A stretch of DNA of 64,000 nt from Myroides odoratus (GCF_001549985.1 NZ_LROZ01000009.1:1-64000), one strand, 5' to 3'; numbered from the stretch's first letter, positions 52,902-62,747 are shown. Numbers and translations are program-made. Notes: a model not told the origin generated them from the letters alone.

Positions 52902-54581
52902 ATGAGAGAGATTAAAAATATTTCAAGAACAAGAGCACAGGTTTCTTCAGCTGCTATTGAGCGTATTTATATTACGATGCGCCATTTATTTAACCGAGGG
53001 TTTTATAAACCCATGGGAGTGTCTGGAGATACATTAAGAGAGGCTCTACTTGAATTGCGTCCAGAAATTTATGGTACAATTGCTGAGGAAAAGGTAGAAT
53101 TAGACGGATTACTGTACGTGATTGAACGTTTGCCTATTGGAATTGAAGAGTGTAGATACATCAATTTAACGTCGGATGAAGGCTATTCTTTTTCTCATTT
53201 TCAAGCGATTGTGCCTCCAAAAAGAAGAAGAAACTGCTACCGCATTGACGAGGAGCAAATGAATATCGAAATCACCAGAGGACGTTCAGACATCTATGAT
53301 GTTTTAACGCATTTGACGTTTATCTTCATTGAATCTCATAAAATTAAAAATAGAGTTTTAATAGATGAGGAAGGAAGAGTTACACGTGATTGGAAAAAAA
53401 TAGAGTTAGCGGCAAAACAAGCAGAACCTTTAGAGCTACAACACAAAGAAGTGACGATATCTCATTTAGCGAATGTATTAGGGCGCTCATTTGCTGAGGT
53501 TTTAGCCGTGTATGAGAAGTTTGCGATTCCTGAAAATCCAGATCGCTTCTTAGATGTGATCTATTGGTTAGGGAAGTTGGCTATTGAAGAGGAAGTAGAC
53601 AACAATAAGCGAACAATTACGTTTAGCCCGTTGTTGCGTGAGCGATTGGGACACCATATTTACGGTGAAATCTGGTCTAACCGCATCAAAGAGGTATTGG
53701 TAGAAAAAGGATTGTTAGAACGCCCGATTCACATCATTAGTGCCAATATGCACAGTGTAATGAATTCTATTTTTGCACCTTATGTTATGCAAGGGGAAAT
53801 TGAAGTTTCGGAAGAAGTAGAGATTTATGAAGAGTTGAGTAAGCCTGAAAATAAAGCCTTACGCAACTTAGTGAGAGAACGCGCAGAACGAGAAGGAATG
53901 GTCTTTTTATCGGATGAATCAGGTACAAATATTGACGTTCAAATTTTTGATACAGCAAAGATTAAGTTTGAGCAAACGAATTTCAAAGGAGCTTCTTTTG
54001 AAGGGGAATCACCTGTAATTATTGTAATGGATTATGCTTTTGGAGAACAAGCTTATGAAACGATAGATGAGTTATTGAAGCCGTATAAAAAACAAATTCG
54101 CCTCAATGTTGAGTCTGTATCAATCATGGGGAAAGCTGGGATTTTAGAAGGAGGAAAAGGAGATATCATGATTCCATTCGCTCATATCAACGAAGGAACA
54201 GGGGATAACTATCCTTTCGATAATGAATTGACTGTGGATATGTTTGAAAATCATGGCATCCCAGTTGTTGGAGGAACGATGGTTACGGTATTGGGAACCT
54301 CTTTGCAAAACAAGGATTTATTGAAGTTTTTCCATGACTCTACTTGGGGAGTAATTGGATTAGAGATGGAAGGTGCTCACTATCAAAAAGCGATTCAATC
54401 GGCTTCTAAAATACGCAAAAGTATAAACCCTGAGGTGAAAGTGAGATATGCTTATTATGCTTCAGATAATCCATTAGAAACAGGAAGTACATTGGCTTCA
54501 GGAGGATTGGGAACGACAGGTGTAAAGCCGACGTATTTGATAACGATAAAAATTTTAGAGCAGATTTTTAATAGCAATTAA
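52902..54581 (+). CDS. DUF6909-like protein with nucleoside-phosphorylase-like C-terminal half
   Basis: 559 residues, no signal peptide. The N-terminal half is not recognised. The C-terminal half contains G410-KAGILEGGKGD followed by a long spaced EMEG (488-491), the order seen in the purine nucleoside phosphorylase/MTAN superfamily (G-x-A-G-x-L...GD, then MEG/MEA near the end). I recall the whole-protein family as DUF6909; the fold remark is mine and needs structure comparison. The N-terminus (RTRAQVSSAAIERIYITMRHLF) is helical. It lies between GH3 and Wzz-like genes with short gaps. Confidence 0.72.
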   Translation: MREIKNISRTRAQVSSAAIERIYITMRHLFNRGFYKPMGVSGDTLREALLELRPEIYGTIAEEKVELDGLLYVIERLPIGIEECRYINLTSDEGYSFSHFQAIVPPKRRRNCYRIDEEQMNIEITRGRSDIYDVLTHLTFIFIESHKIKNRVLIDEEGRVTRDWKKIELAAKQAEPLELQHKEVTISHLANVLGRSFAEVLAVYEKFAIPENPDRFLDVIYWLGKLAIEEEVDNNKRTITFSPLLRERLGHHIYGEIWSNRIKEVLVEKGLLERPIHIISANMHSVMNSIFAPYVMQGEIEVSEEVEIYEELSKPENKALRNLVRERAEREGMVFLSDESGTNIDVQIFDTAKIKFEQTNFKGASFEGESPVIIVMDYAFGEQAYETIDELLKPYKKQIRLNVESVSIMGKAGILEGGKGDIMIPFAHINEGTGDNYPFDNELTVDMFENHGIPVVGGTMVTVLGTSLQNKDLLKFFHDSTWGVIGLEMEGAHYQKAIQSASKIRKSINPEVKVRYAYYASDNPLETGSTLASGGLGTTGVKPTYLITIKILEQIFNSN

Positions 54582-54583
54582 AA

Positions 54584-55525
54584 ATGGATAAATACGAGAA
54601 ACAACATAGCGAATTCGATGACGCTAGTGCAGTAGATATAAAAAAAGCCGCAGTATCTTTATTAGATGCTGTTGGCTTTTTTGCCTATAGTATAATTAAA
54701 TACCTAGGGAAGAAATGGATCTATATACTTCTTGGGGTGATTCTAGGTTTAGCTTTGGGGTACAAAAAATACAACAGTCATCAGAAGATGTTGCAAACTG
54801 CTGAATTTAGTGTTAATAATGAGATGGAATACAGTATTCTGCTTGCTCCACAATTCAATAGTATAGATTATTTGGATCAATTAGTACAAACTAAATTTAG
54901 AGATAAATTGAGCTATACTGATATTCAAATGGCTAAATTGGAAGGGTTGGATGATCTATTTGAGTTTATAGCTCAAGATAGTTTACATGGGAAGACACTT
55001 CAAAGCCTATCATCGAATGTAAGTTCAATCAGTGAGTTGGTTAAGAGTTATCCTGTAAGCAAAAATTACGTATATCAGCTATTGACAATTAAGGCAACAC
55101 AGCCTTTCGAAATAGAAACTTTTATTGCGGATTTACAAGCTCATTTTAATCAACAACCCTATTTTGCTATGCGTAAACAAATTGCATTGAAAGAACAAGC
55201 GGCAGATCAAGTTAGAATTGAAGAAGAACTAGCCTTGGTTACTCTTGAGGTAAAGAAAGCGTTAGAAAAAGGGATAAATACCTCACAAGAGGTCTTAGAT
55301 AAAAGAAAAACACTGATTGAAGAACGAGCCCAGTTAGCAATCAAACAATTGGAAGGGAATCAAGTGGTATTTGTTCAAGGCTATATTGAAAAACCATCAG
55401 AATTGCTTGGAGAGAATACCTCCATAGAGAAGCAAATTGTCAAAGATATTGTGAAATGGGTACTTTTATTTTTACTGATCGGGATGTTTGTTGACTTTGT
55501 ACGTTATTATAAAAGAAGAGGATAA
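54584..55525 (+). CDS. Wzz-like chain-length determinant-type membrane protein
   Basis: 313 residues. Two transmembrane helices, about 47-66 (IYILLGVILGLALGY) and 284-302 (WVLLFLLIGMFVDF), frame a large periplasmic domain with a coiled coil, the topology of Wzz proteins. It would regulate polysaccharide chain length. It begins 2 bp after the DUF6909-like stop and leads the polysaccharide genes. No tyrosine-kinase domain is fused. Confidence 0.75.
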   Translation: MDKYEKQHSEFDDASAVDIKKAAVSLLDAVGFFAYSIIKYLGKKWIYILLGVILGLALGYKKYNSHQKMLQTAEFSVNNEMEYSILLAPQFNSIDYLDQLVQTKFRDKLSYTDIQMAKLEGLDDLFEFIAQDSLHGKTLQSLSSNVSSISELVKSYPVSKNYVYQLLTIKATQPFEIETFIADLQAHFNQQPYFAMRKQIALKEQAADQVRIEEELALVTLEVKKALEKGINTSQEVLDKRKTLIEERAQLAIKQLEGNQVVFVQGYIEKPSELLGENTSIEKQIVKDIVKWVLLFLLIGMFVDFVRYYKRRG

Positions 55526-55528
55526 GAA

Positions 55529-56077
55529 ATGAAAGTTGAATCGACAGTATTTAAAGATTGCTTTATCATACAACCCCGAGTAATTTCGGACCATAGAGGT
55601 TATTTTTTTGAAAGTTTTAATCAAGCTGTTTTTGAAGAAAAAACAGGATTAAAAATTGATTTTGTACAAGATAATCAGTCGTATTCTCAAAAGGGAACTT
55701 TAAGAGGATTGCATTTTCAAAGAGGAAGTGCTCAACAAGCGAAATTGGTTCGTGTGATCCAAGGGGAAATTTGGGATGTAATCGTTGATTTAAGACAAGA
55801 TTCTCCTACTTATGGACAACATCTGGCTATATTATTGAATGATAAAGAGCAAAAACAATTGTTTGTTCCCAGAGGATTTGCCCATGGTTTTCTTGTACTG
55901 AGTGATACTGCTACTTTTGCTTATAAATGCGATAATTACTATGTTAAAGAAGCAGAAGGTGGAATCTTCTATAAGGATGCTGATTTAGCAATCGCTTGGC
56001 CTGAATTAGACAGTGAATTTATTCTATCCGATAAAGATTTAGTTCTTCCTTCATTTAAAACCATTGAACCGCTATGA
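55529..56077 (+). CDS. rfbC: dTDP-4-dehydrorhamnose 3,5-epimerase
   Basis: 182 residues, normal length. The cupin enzyme has FESFNQAVFEE, LRGLHFQRG with the catalytic His, IWDVIVDLRQDSPTYG and FVPRGFAHGFLVLSD. It makes dTDP-L-lyxo-4-hexulose for rhamnose. It overlaps rfbD by 4 bp (ATGA). rfbA and rfbB are not in the window. Confidence 0.95.
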   Translation: MKVESTVFKDCFIIQPRVISDHRGYFFESFNQAVFEEKTGLKIDFVQDNQSYSQKGTLRGLHFQRGSAQQAKLVRVIQGEIWDVIVDLRQDSPTYGQHLAILLNDKEQKQLFVPRGFAHGFLVLSDTATFAYKCDNYYVKEAEGGIFYKDADLAIAWPELDSEFILSDKDLVLPSFKTIEPL

Positions 56078-56841
56078 TCCAAATTCTTATAACTGGTGCA
56101 AATGGACAAATGGGACAAGCTTTACAATCAATAAGCAATCAATTCATTGGCGTTAATTTTATTTTTTTATCGAGCAATGAGTTAAATATTTCAAAAATTG
56201 AAAATTGTAACGCCGCTTTTGATAGCTATAAACCGAAAATATGTGTTAATTTTGCGGCTTATACGAATGTAGAAAAGGCCGAAGAGGAAGTTGCATTAGC
56301 CTATCAGATTAATGCAGAGGGAGTTAAGAATTTGGCTGAGGTTTGTTTGAAATATGATACAACATTAGTTCATATCTCTACTGATTTTGTGTTTGATGGA
56401 CAACAGAACATTCCGTATAAACCAACAGATGTTCCTAACCCAATTAATGTTTATGGTGCATCGAAATTAAAAGGAGAACAATATATTCAAGCTTTATTAG
56501 TTAAGTATTATATTATTCGAACCTCTTGGGTCTATTCTGAATTTGGGCATAATTTTCGCAATACAATGCTGAAGTTGGCGCAAACAAAAACAGAAATCAA
56601 TGTTGTGCATGATCAAATAGGTTGTCCAACACATGCGGTTTCGATTTGTCAGTATATGATGACGCTATTACAAAACCAACCGTATGGTTTGTATCATTTT
56701 AGAGGAGAGACAGTCTGCAGTTGGTATGATTTTGCTGTAGCAATTTTTAAAGAAAACAAGATAAAAATAAAAGTAAACCCAATAACAACAGCGGAGTATC
56801 CTACCAAAGCGAAACGACCAAAGTACAGTGTTTTGGGGTAA
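56074..56841 (+). CDS. rfbD: dTDP-4-dehydrorhamnose reductase, C-terminally short
   Basis: 255 residues. ITGANGQMGQAL, Thr103 (STD), Tyr127 and Lys131 (YGASK) and RPKYSVLG match RmlD/RfbD, an SDR that completes dTDP-L-rhamnose. The protein stops at RPKYSVLG, where family members continue with roughly 25-35 more residues forming a final helix. No likeness to the missing tail is found in the other frames after the stop, so it seems a real truncation next to the acetyltransferase gene. The catalytic residues survive; activity is uncertain. Confidence 0.85.
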   Translation: MIQILITGANGQMGQALQSISNQFIGVNFIFLSSNELNISKIENCNAAFDSYKPKICVNFAAYTNVEKAEEEVALAYQINAEGVKNLAEVCLKYDTTLVHISTDFVFDGQQNIPYKPTDVPNPINVYGASKLKGEQYIQALLVKYYIIRTSWVYSEFGHNFRNTMLKLAQTKTEINVVHDQIGCPTHAVSICQYMMTLLQNQPYGLYHFRGETVCSWYDFAVAIFKENKIKIKVNPITTAEYPTKAKRPKYSVLG

Positions 56842-56855
56842 AAAAAAAGCGAACT

Positions 56856-57293
56856 ATGTTAATGACTATGCACCGAGTAGCTCATGCTATTTACAAGAGT
56901 AGAATACCTGTTTTACCACGTCTTATTTATGTGTTACAGTATTTTGTCTCCAATTCGGCCATTCCACCTTCTGCTCAGATTGGTAAAGGAACAAAGTTTG
57001 CCTACCGAGGCATTGGAGTTGTTATCCATAAAAATGCCGTTATTGGTAAGAATTGTATGATTGGACAAGGAATGACGATAGGTGGAAGGAGTAAACATAT
57101 TGAGGTACCCATTATAGGTGATAATGTGTATTTAGGTGCAGGATCTAGAGTCTTGGGTCCAATAAAAATAGGAAATAATGTAATTATTGGTCCTAACGCA
57201 GTTGTCTTACAAGATATTCCAGATAATTGTATTGCAGTCGGAATCCCAGCTAGGATTATTAAAGAGAATATTAAAGTAGAGGATTTTATATAA
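56856..57293 (+). CDS. serine O-acetyltransferase-like hexapeptide protein
   Basis: 145 residues. A helical N-terminus (HRVAHAIYKSRIPVLPRLIYV) is followed by left-handed beta-helix hexapeptide repeats (AQIGKGTKFAYRGIGVVIHKNAVIGKNCMIGQ, VIIGPNAV) ending in the typical PDNCIAVGIPARIIK. It resembles CysE-type acetyltransferases of exopolysaccharide loci, which O-acetylate sugars or sugar precursors. Confidence 0.9.
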   Translation: MLMTMHRVAHAIYKSRIPVLPRLIYVLQYFVSNSAIPPSAQIGKGTKFAYRGIGVVIHKNAVIGKNCMIGQGMTIGGRSKHIEVPIIGDNVYLGAGSRVLGPIKIGNNVIIGPNAVVLQDIPDNCIAVGIPARIIKENIKVEDFI

Positions 57294-57295
57294 AA

Positions 57296-58531
57296 GTGAA
57301 TATACAAGTAGTCAAGGATTTAATACTGAATAACTTGTCTCAAGGTCTTCAGTTTGGATTGCAATGGGTATTGAATATCATAATTCTCACTATGTTGGGG
57401 GTTGAGTTCTTTGGAGCATTTTCTTTTTATTATTCAATTGCCAATTTTTTAATGCCAATTTTGCCTTTTGGGAGTTATGTCTTTTTGATGAAAAAAGAAT
57501 TTGATACGCAAGAGCAGGCAAGTAGAGAACTCGCATTATCCTTTCAACTTCAATGTGGTTTTTTTGCGGCAATAGCCGTGTTTAGTTCTGTATTTTGGTT
57601 GATTTACCCTAATGAAGAAAGTTTCTTGGCTTTAGCTGTAGCATTGTTAAATGGTTTTTTCTTGAGTTTGAATACCTTGCTATTTATCTTTCACAAGAGT
57701 TTGGGTGATTTTAAAATTGAACTTGTAATCAATATTTTTAAATCTCTATTAATTGGGGGACTAATTGTGGGCGTGTATAGCGTGCCCAATATTTCTGTAC
57801 TAAGTGTCCTCGTGTTATTGCTTTTAATTAATGCTATTACGGCTTTTTTGACTGTTATTAAATCTAAGGTGTTAAAAATCAGTGATCTTACTTTGTTTTT
57901 TTCTTTCGATTTTAACCTTTTAAAAAAACAGTTTATTGCTCAAAAATACTATGGTTTACAAGACATTTTAACGGTTTCCTTTGTACAAGGAGGAATGTTG
58001 TTACTCCCTCTTTTGGTTGTAAATGAAATTTATGGTATGTACCGTGGATTGTTGCTTATTGTGGCTCCGTTTGGCTTGTTGAATCTTACTTTTTCACAGG
58101 TTTTATTGAATCAAATAAAAACAAAGACAGTCGTTGAAAAAGGCAAACTATTTCATTCGATGCAAAAAATAGCAGTAAGTGTATTGATCGTTATTCTTGT
58201 GATATTGTATGTATTGCGCGATTTTGTCTTAGAAAAAATTGCTAAAATTGAGCTGAATGAAGAAACAAATATCGCCTTCATTGGTCTGTGTATCTTGATT
58301 TTAAGTAGCTTTATTTATTCGGGTTATGAGATGTTATTAGTGGCACTAAATAAGCAAAAAATACGTTTGAGTATTATGATTGTAGGAGCTGCTGTAAATT
58401 TAATAGCCATCTTTAGTTTGTTACCACAATATGGTTTATTAGGCGCCATAAGTACTAATATCATTTCTTCAGTTGTTGTATTCATCATTATGATGGGAAT
58501 AGCAGAAAGAGAATTGAAAAAAGAACAGTAA
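57296..58531 (+). CDS. Wzx-like oligosaccharide flippase
   Basis: 411 residues with about 12 transmembrane helices, in the polysaccharide biosynthesis protein / MATE-like fold. It would flip undecaprenyl-linked repeat units across the inner membrane. The start codon is GTG at 57296; a later ATG would remove part of the first helix region (NLSQGLQFGLQW). Tightly follows the acetyltransferase gene. Confidence 0.85.
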   Translation: MNIQVVKDLILNNLSQGLQFGLQWVLNIIILTMLGVEFFGAFSFYYSIANFLMPILPFGSYVFLMKKEFDTQEQASRELALSFQLQCGFFAAIAVFSSVFWLIYPNEESFLALAVALLNGFFLSLNTLLFIFHKSLGDFKIELVINIFKSLLIGGLIVGVYSVPNISVLSVLVLLLLINAITAFLTVIKSKVLKISDLTLFFSFDFNLLKKQFIAQKYYGLQDILTVSFVQGGMLLLPLLVVNEIYGMYRGLLLIVAPFGLLNLTFSQVLLNQIKTKTVVEKGKLFHSMQKIAVSVLIVILVILYVLRDFVLEKIAKIELNEETNIAFIGLCILILSSFIYSGYEMLLVALNKQKIRLSIMIVGAAVNLIAIFSLLPQYGLLGAISTNIISSVVVFIIMMGIAERELKKEQ

Positions 58532-58542
58532 TATTTTGATAT

Positions 58543-60366
58543 ATGTGTGGAATCTTAGGAAGTATAAACTTACCAATTACGGAACAAAGTTTAAATACGA
58601 TTTTTCATCGTGGGCCAGATAGTGGTGCAATTGAGAAATTTGATATTAGAGGAAGTACATTATATTTTGGACATAGAAGACTAGCTATCGTTGACTTAAC
58701 TGTAACGGGGCACCAACCCATGTTGACACAAGATGGGCAGTTTGTTATTATATTTAACGGAGAGATTTACAATCACCTTGAACTGAGAAAAAAAATAAAA
58801 AACATTGTGTTTAAAGGCAGTTCAGACACAGAAACTATTTTGTACTATTTGGCGCAATATGGCATTGAAGGGGTTGCAGATTTTAATGGTGTTTTTAGCT
58901 TAAGTTTTCTTGATATTCAACGAGAAAAAATGTATTTGGTTCGCGATCCTTTTGGTGTGAAACCTTTATACTATAAAGTTGAAAATAATACGCTTTTATT
59001 TGCCTCAGAAATTCGCCCGATTCGCTATTTGCAAGAGGAAACGTTGTTGGATAAAGAGAATATAGCTTCTTTATTAAAACTTCGATATAATGCTGCTCCA
59101 GATACGATTTATACAGATATACAAAAACTTCGACCAGGTCATATTTTAGCTTGGGATTTGCGTCAGCAGTCCGATTGTGTTTCGATTTCTTCCTATTTAA
59201 AACCAGTGGCTATTTCAAAACAGTACAGTTTTACACAAGCCGTTGAAAAATATGGGGAATTATTTGAAGCTGCAGTGAAGCGCCAACTTATGGCAGATGT
59301 TGAAATTGGATCCTTGTTGAGTGGTGGTATTGATTCTGCTTTAGTAACGTATTTTGCGCAAAAGCATTCGTTGACGAAGATGAAGACGTATACGGTAGGT
59401 TTTGAAGATCGTGCATTTGCCAATGAATTAGAAGAAGCGCAACGTTCTGCTGATTTTTTGCAAACGGATCATCAAAGTATTGTAATCTCTGCGGAAAATT
59501 TCCAAACCATATTTGAAGAAACGTGTCGCATTGTAGAAGAGCCTTTAGGAACAACCTCTATCCTGCCGATGTACTATTTGAATCAGGCAGTTAGCAAGGA
59601 TTTAAAAGTTGTTTTAACTGGACAAGGAGCAGATGAGCCATTGGGAGGATATACGCGGTATAAAGGAGAAATGCTCGCACAGCGTTATCCTTCTTTGTTG
59701 TTTGATTTGCTGCGCCCTGTGGCTAACTTATCTAAAAAAGAAACTTGGATTCGCGCAACCCATTCGCTATCGATTAAAGATCCAATTAGACGTTGGGAGC
59801 ATATTTATGCTCTTTTTTCAGATCAAGAGATTCAAGGTTTACTTGGTGTTCAAGATACAAAGAGTAGAAGCCGTATTCAGTATTTCTACGACCTGTTAGC
59901 GTGTCAAAATAAAAAAGGAGTAGAGGGAATGATGGCCGTTGATACGCGAATGAACTTAGCCGACGACTTATTGATGTACACGGATAAAGTGTCCATGAAT
60001 TTTACCATAGAAACACGGGTGCCGATGTTGGATTTAGAATTGGTTGCTTTTTTAGAATCCTTACCTGTGGACTATAAAATTGGAGAAAATCAAACCAAGC
60101 GCATTCATCGTGCTTTTGCTTCGCAAGTGTTACCTCAAGAGATTATTAATCGACCTAAAAAAGGTTTTTTATCTCCTACGGAGAAGTGGTTTAGAGAAGA
60201 ATTAGGTGATTATTATATAAATTTATTGAGTAATAGCAATAAAAGTGTTTATTTTGAACTTTTTGACAAGAAAGCTGTTTTACAAGTTTTTAAAGAACAC
60301 AAGGCAGGGTACAATAGAGAAAAGCAAATTTTTACCCTATTGTCGCTGTACTATTTGATACACTAA
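58543..60366 (+). CDS. asnB: asparagine synthase (glutamine-hydrolysing)
   Basis: 607 residues. N-terminal glutaminase with Cys2 (MCGILGS) as nucleophile, GRGPDSG and NGEIYNH; C-terminal synthetase with SGGIDSALV and KAxGRxxR-like GQGADEPLGGY. In polysaccharide loci such AsnB paralogs often amidate sugar uronic acids rather than making free asparagine. The residue Cys2 is present, so glutamine use is likely. Confidence 0.93.
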   Translation: MCGILGSINLPITEQSLNTIFHRGPDSGAIEKFDIRGSTLYFGHRRLAIVDLTVTGHQPMLTQDGQFVIIFNGEIYNHLELRKKIKNIVFKGSSDTETILYYLAQYGIEGVADFNGVFSLSFLDIQREKMYLVRDPFGVKPLYYKVENNTLLFASEIRPIRYLQEETLLDKENIASLLKLRYNAAPDTIYTDIQKLRPGHILAWDLRQQSDCVSISSYLKPVAISKQYSFTQAVEKYGELFEAAVKRQLMADVEIGSLLSGGIDSALVTYFAQKHSLTKMKTYTVGFEDRAFANELEEAQRSADFLQTDHQSIVISAENFQTIFEETCRIVEEPLGTTSILPMYYLNQAVSKDLKVVLTGQGADEPLGGYTRYKGEMLAQRYPSLLFDLLRPVANLSKKETWIRATHSLSIKDPIRRWEHIYALFSDQEIQGLLGVQDTKSRSRIQYFYDLLACQNKKGVEGMMAVDTRMNLADDLLMYTDKVSMNFTIETRVPMLDLELVAFLESLPVDYKIGENQTKRIHRAFASQVLPQEIINRPKKGFLSPTEKWFREELGDYYINLLSNSNKSVYFELFDKKAVLQVFKEHKAGYNREKQIFTLLSLYYLIH

Positions 60367-60376
60367 ATTAAAATTC

Positions 60377-61498
60377 ATGAAGTTAGCCCTAATCACATCT
60401 AGATATCCGAAAGAAAATCAACCCTATAATCACATGTTTGTTCACGTTCGGGCGTTGTATTTTCAATCTCAACATGTAGAGGTGACTATCTTGGTTCCGG
60501 CTTGTGAGTCGAATGAATATAAATATCAAGGGATAACTGTCATAGAAGACACGGCTCAAGCTTTAAAACGCAAATTAGGAAGTTTTGATGTGTTGTATTT
60601 ACATTTGTTAAATCAGTATCCTTTAAAAAATGGAGGATATCATCTCTATCAAGAGATCATGAAGCGCAAGTATCCGACAGCTATTTATTTGCACGGTGCA
60701 GATGTATTGGTCTATCCAGAATATCTCTATGATTTTACTTGGACCCTAAAAGGAATTTGTAAGTATGGGTATGTACAAACTTGGAATCATTATAGGATGA
60801 AGCGTTTTTTAAATCAGATTAGTACATTTGATCACTACCTGATGCTGACTCCTTCAAATTGGATGAAAAACCATACAGAAAAGATTTTTAAACGCAAGTT
60901 TGATCAATTTTATGCCATCCCTAATGGGATTGATACCGCGCTATTTGATGTTCCTTTCGATTATGAAACGCGCTATAAGTTAATCACCATACGTCCACTT
61001 TCTGATCCAAAGTATGGGGTGGATATGGCTATAACGTTAATGCGTTTTCTTCCTGATCTCTACACGTTAGATATTTATGGAAAAGGAGACTTAAAAGCAT
61101 CGTATGAGGCGTTAATTCGAAAGTATAATTTAGAGAAACGCATTCGAATTATAGATACTTTTATTGAACGAGAAGAATTGCCTGTTTTATTTTCAAAGTA
61201 TGGAATATTCTGTGCTTTCTCTCGTTTTGACTCTCAAGGTGTCATTATGTGTGAAGCAATGGCAGCAAGATTGTTGACTATTAGTAATTATAATTCAGCA
61301 ATTCCAGAATTTATTAAAAATGAGCAAACCGGCTTGCTCAACGATGATTTGGAACAATTAGCGGCTACTATTGTGAAGGTCTCAGCGAATGAAAATCAAT
61401 GGGCAGAATTGGTAGAAGGAGGTCGAAGCAGTATGGAAGCTATTAATTGGGAAAAACAAGGAGAAAAAGAATTAACGGTACTGCGTAAACTGATGTAA
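60377..61498 (+). CDS. GT4-family glycosyltransferase
   Basis: 373 residues in a GT-B fold. The C-terminal nucleotide-sugar region includes YGKGDLKASYEALIRKYNLEKR, FSRFDSQGVIMCEAMAA (the E(x7)E-like segment) and NYNSAIPEFI. It transfers a sugar in repeat-unit assembly. Donor and acceptor are unknown. Confidence 0.88.
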   Translation: MKLALITSRYPKENQPYNHMFVHVRALYFQSQHVEVTILVPACESNEYKYQGITVIEDTAQALKRKLGSFDVLYLHLLNQYPLKNGGYHLYQEIMKRKYPTAIYLHGADVLVYPEYLYDFTWTLKGICKYGYVQTWNHYRMKRFLNQISTFDHYLMLTPSNWMKNHTEKIFKRKFDQFYAIPNGIDTALFDVPFDYETRYKLITIRPLSDPKYGVDMAITLMRFLPDLYTLDIYGKGDLKASYEALIRKYNLEKRIRIIDTFIEREELPVLFSKYGIFCAFSRFDSQGVIMCEAMAARLLTISNYNSAIPEFIKNEQTGLLNDDLEQLAATIVKVSANENQWAELVEGGRSSMEAINWEKQGEKELTVLRKLM

Positions 61499-61511
61499 AA
61501 GAATAAAGAAA

Positions 61512-62747
61512 TTGAAACTAAAGATTCAAGATATAGATGTAATCATTTGGGCATTGTTGTTGCCCATTCTAATCATTGATTCCCTTAATGGTTGGCTATA
61601 TGAAAATAGTATAGTTACTCCTTTTTCAATTAGTCAAGTGTATAAATTAGTTCTGGTTGGTCTCTTTTTAGTGCGATTGATAAAAACACCTAAGTATCTC
61701 TTGTTTGTTTTTGCTTTATTTGCCTTTATGATTTTTCCTACTTGTGTGCAATGGATAAAGGGGATTGTAGATTGGAAGGTCATTATTCAAGACTTGATTT
61801 TTGCTTTTAAATATTTGATTACCATTATCGCCTTTTTTTATTTTAAGGTTGTGTTATCCATGGTAGACAAATATAAGATACCCAAATACTTTGTTTGGAT
61901 TAAGCTCTCCTACTTTGTATTAGCATTGAATCTAAGCTTAAAATTAGTAGGTTTAGGCTATCCAATGTATACCAATGGTAATATTGGGTCACGCGGATTT
62001 TTTATTGCGGGAAATGAGATTTCTGCTTTGCTTATTATTTTGGCGTCTATCTTAGGCTATTACTATTGGGTGATTAATAAAAATTGGCGCCTTTTTGTCT
62101 TGTATGGTGTTCTTAGTTTTTTATTGGGACTTCTCATCAGTTCTAAAACAGGAATGTTGGGGATTATACTGGTTCATATGTTAATCATTGGTAGTACAGT
62201 TACCCTTGATTTTAGCCAGAAAAAGACCTTCAAACGATTGTTATACGTCCTATTTTCTGGTGTACTTTGCTTGAGCGGAATTGTATTATTTGTTAAACAC
62301 TCAGCCATTATGGCTCGTTATATGTATTTCTGGGATAAAATGGATTTTCTTACTTTTATTCTCTCAAGTAGAAACATTTTTTTAGCGGAAATGCTCCCTA
62401 TTTTCGAAACTAGTTATTCTCGCTTAGAGCAATGGATTGGCGTAGGAAATTACAGGTTTGAAGCTTTAGCAAATCAAAAAATTGAAATTGATGTGCTTGA
62501 TATTCTATTCACCTATGGGTATTTAGGTGCATTACTCTTTTGTGGACTAATAACTGCGTACCTTGTAAACCTTGCAAAACAGGTGAAATACAGTCGTTTT
62601 TTTTTATATGCAAAATTAAGTCTCCTATGCTGTCTGGTGCTTGTTTTATTGTCTTGTCTTTCAGGTCATATTTTTAATTCAGGGATTGCGGGTATATTCA
62701 TTGGCTTTGTTTTGTCTCTAGCCTATTATAAGAAATCAGATGGATAA
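61512..62747 (+). CDS. polymerase-like multi-spanning membrane protein
   Basis: 411 residues with about 10-12 transmembrane helices. It lies between a glycosyltransferase and an O-antigen ligase/polymerase gene. The segment SSRNIFLAEMLPIFETSYSRLEQWIGVG with a long periplasmic loop is reminiscent of Wzy proteins, but likeness is weak. The start is a TTG at 61512 (KLKIQDIDVIIW begins the first helix); no ATG is available upstream. It overlaps the next gene by 8 bp. Confidence 0.65.
   Translation: MKLKIQDIDVIIWALLLPILIIDSLNGWLYENSIVTPFSISQVYKLVLVGLFLVRLIKTPKYLLFVFALFAFMIFPTCVQWIKGIVDWKVIIQDLIFAFKYLITIIAFFYFKVVLSMVDKYKIPKYFVWIKLSYFVLALNLSLKLVGLGYPMYTNGNIGSRGFFIAGNEISALLIILASILGYYYWVINKNWRLFVLYGVLSFLLGLLISSKTGMLGIILVHMLIIGSTVTLDFSQKKTFKRLLYVLFSGVLCLSGIVLFVKHSAIMARYMYFWDKMDFLTFILSSRNIFLAEMLPIFETSYSRLEQWIGVGNYRFEALANQKIEIDVLDILFTYGYLGALLFCGLITAYLVNLAKQVKYSRFFLYAKLSLLCCLVLVLLSCLSGHIFNSGIAGIFIGFVLSLAYYKKSDG

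Noticed and set aside
56842-56905. rfbD tail continued after a frameshift
   Set aside because: Translations of both other frames after the stop do not resemble the RfbD C-terminus, and an acetyltransferase gene starts at 56856.
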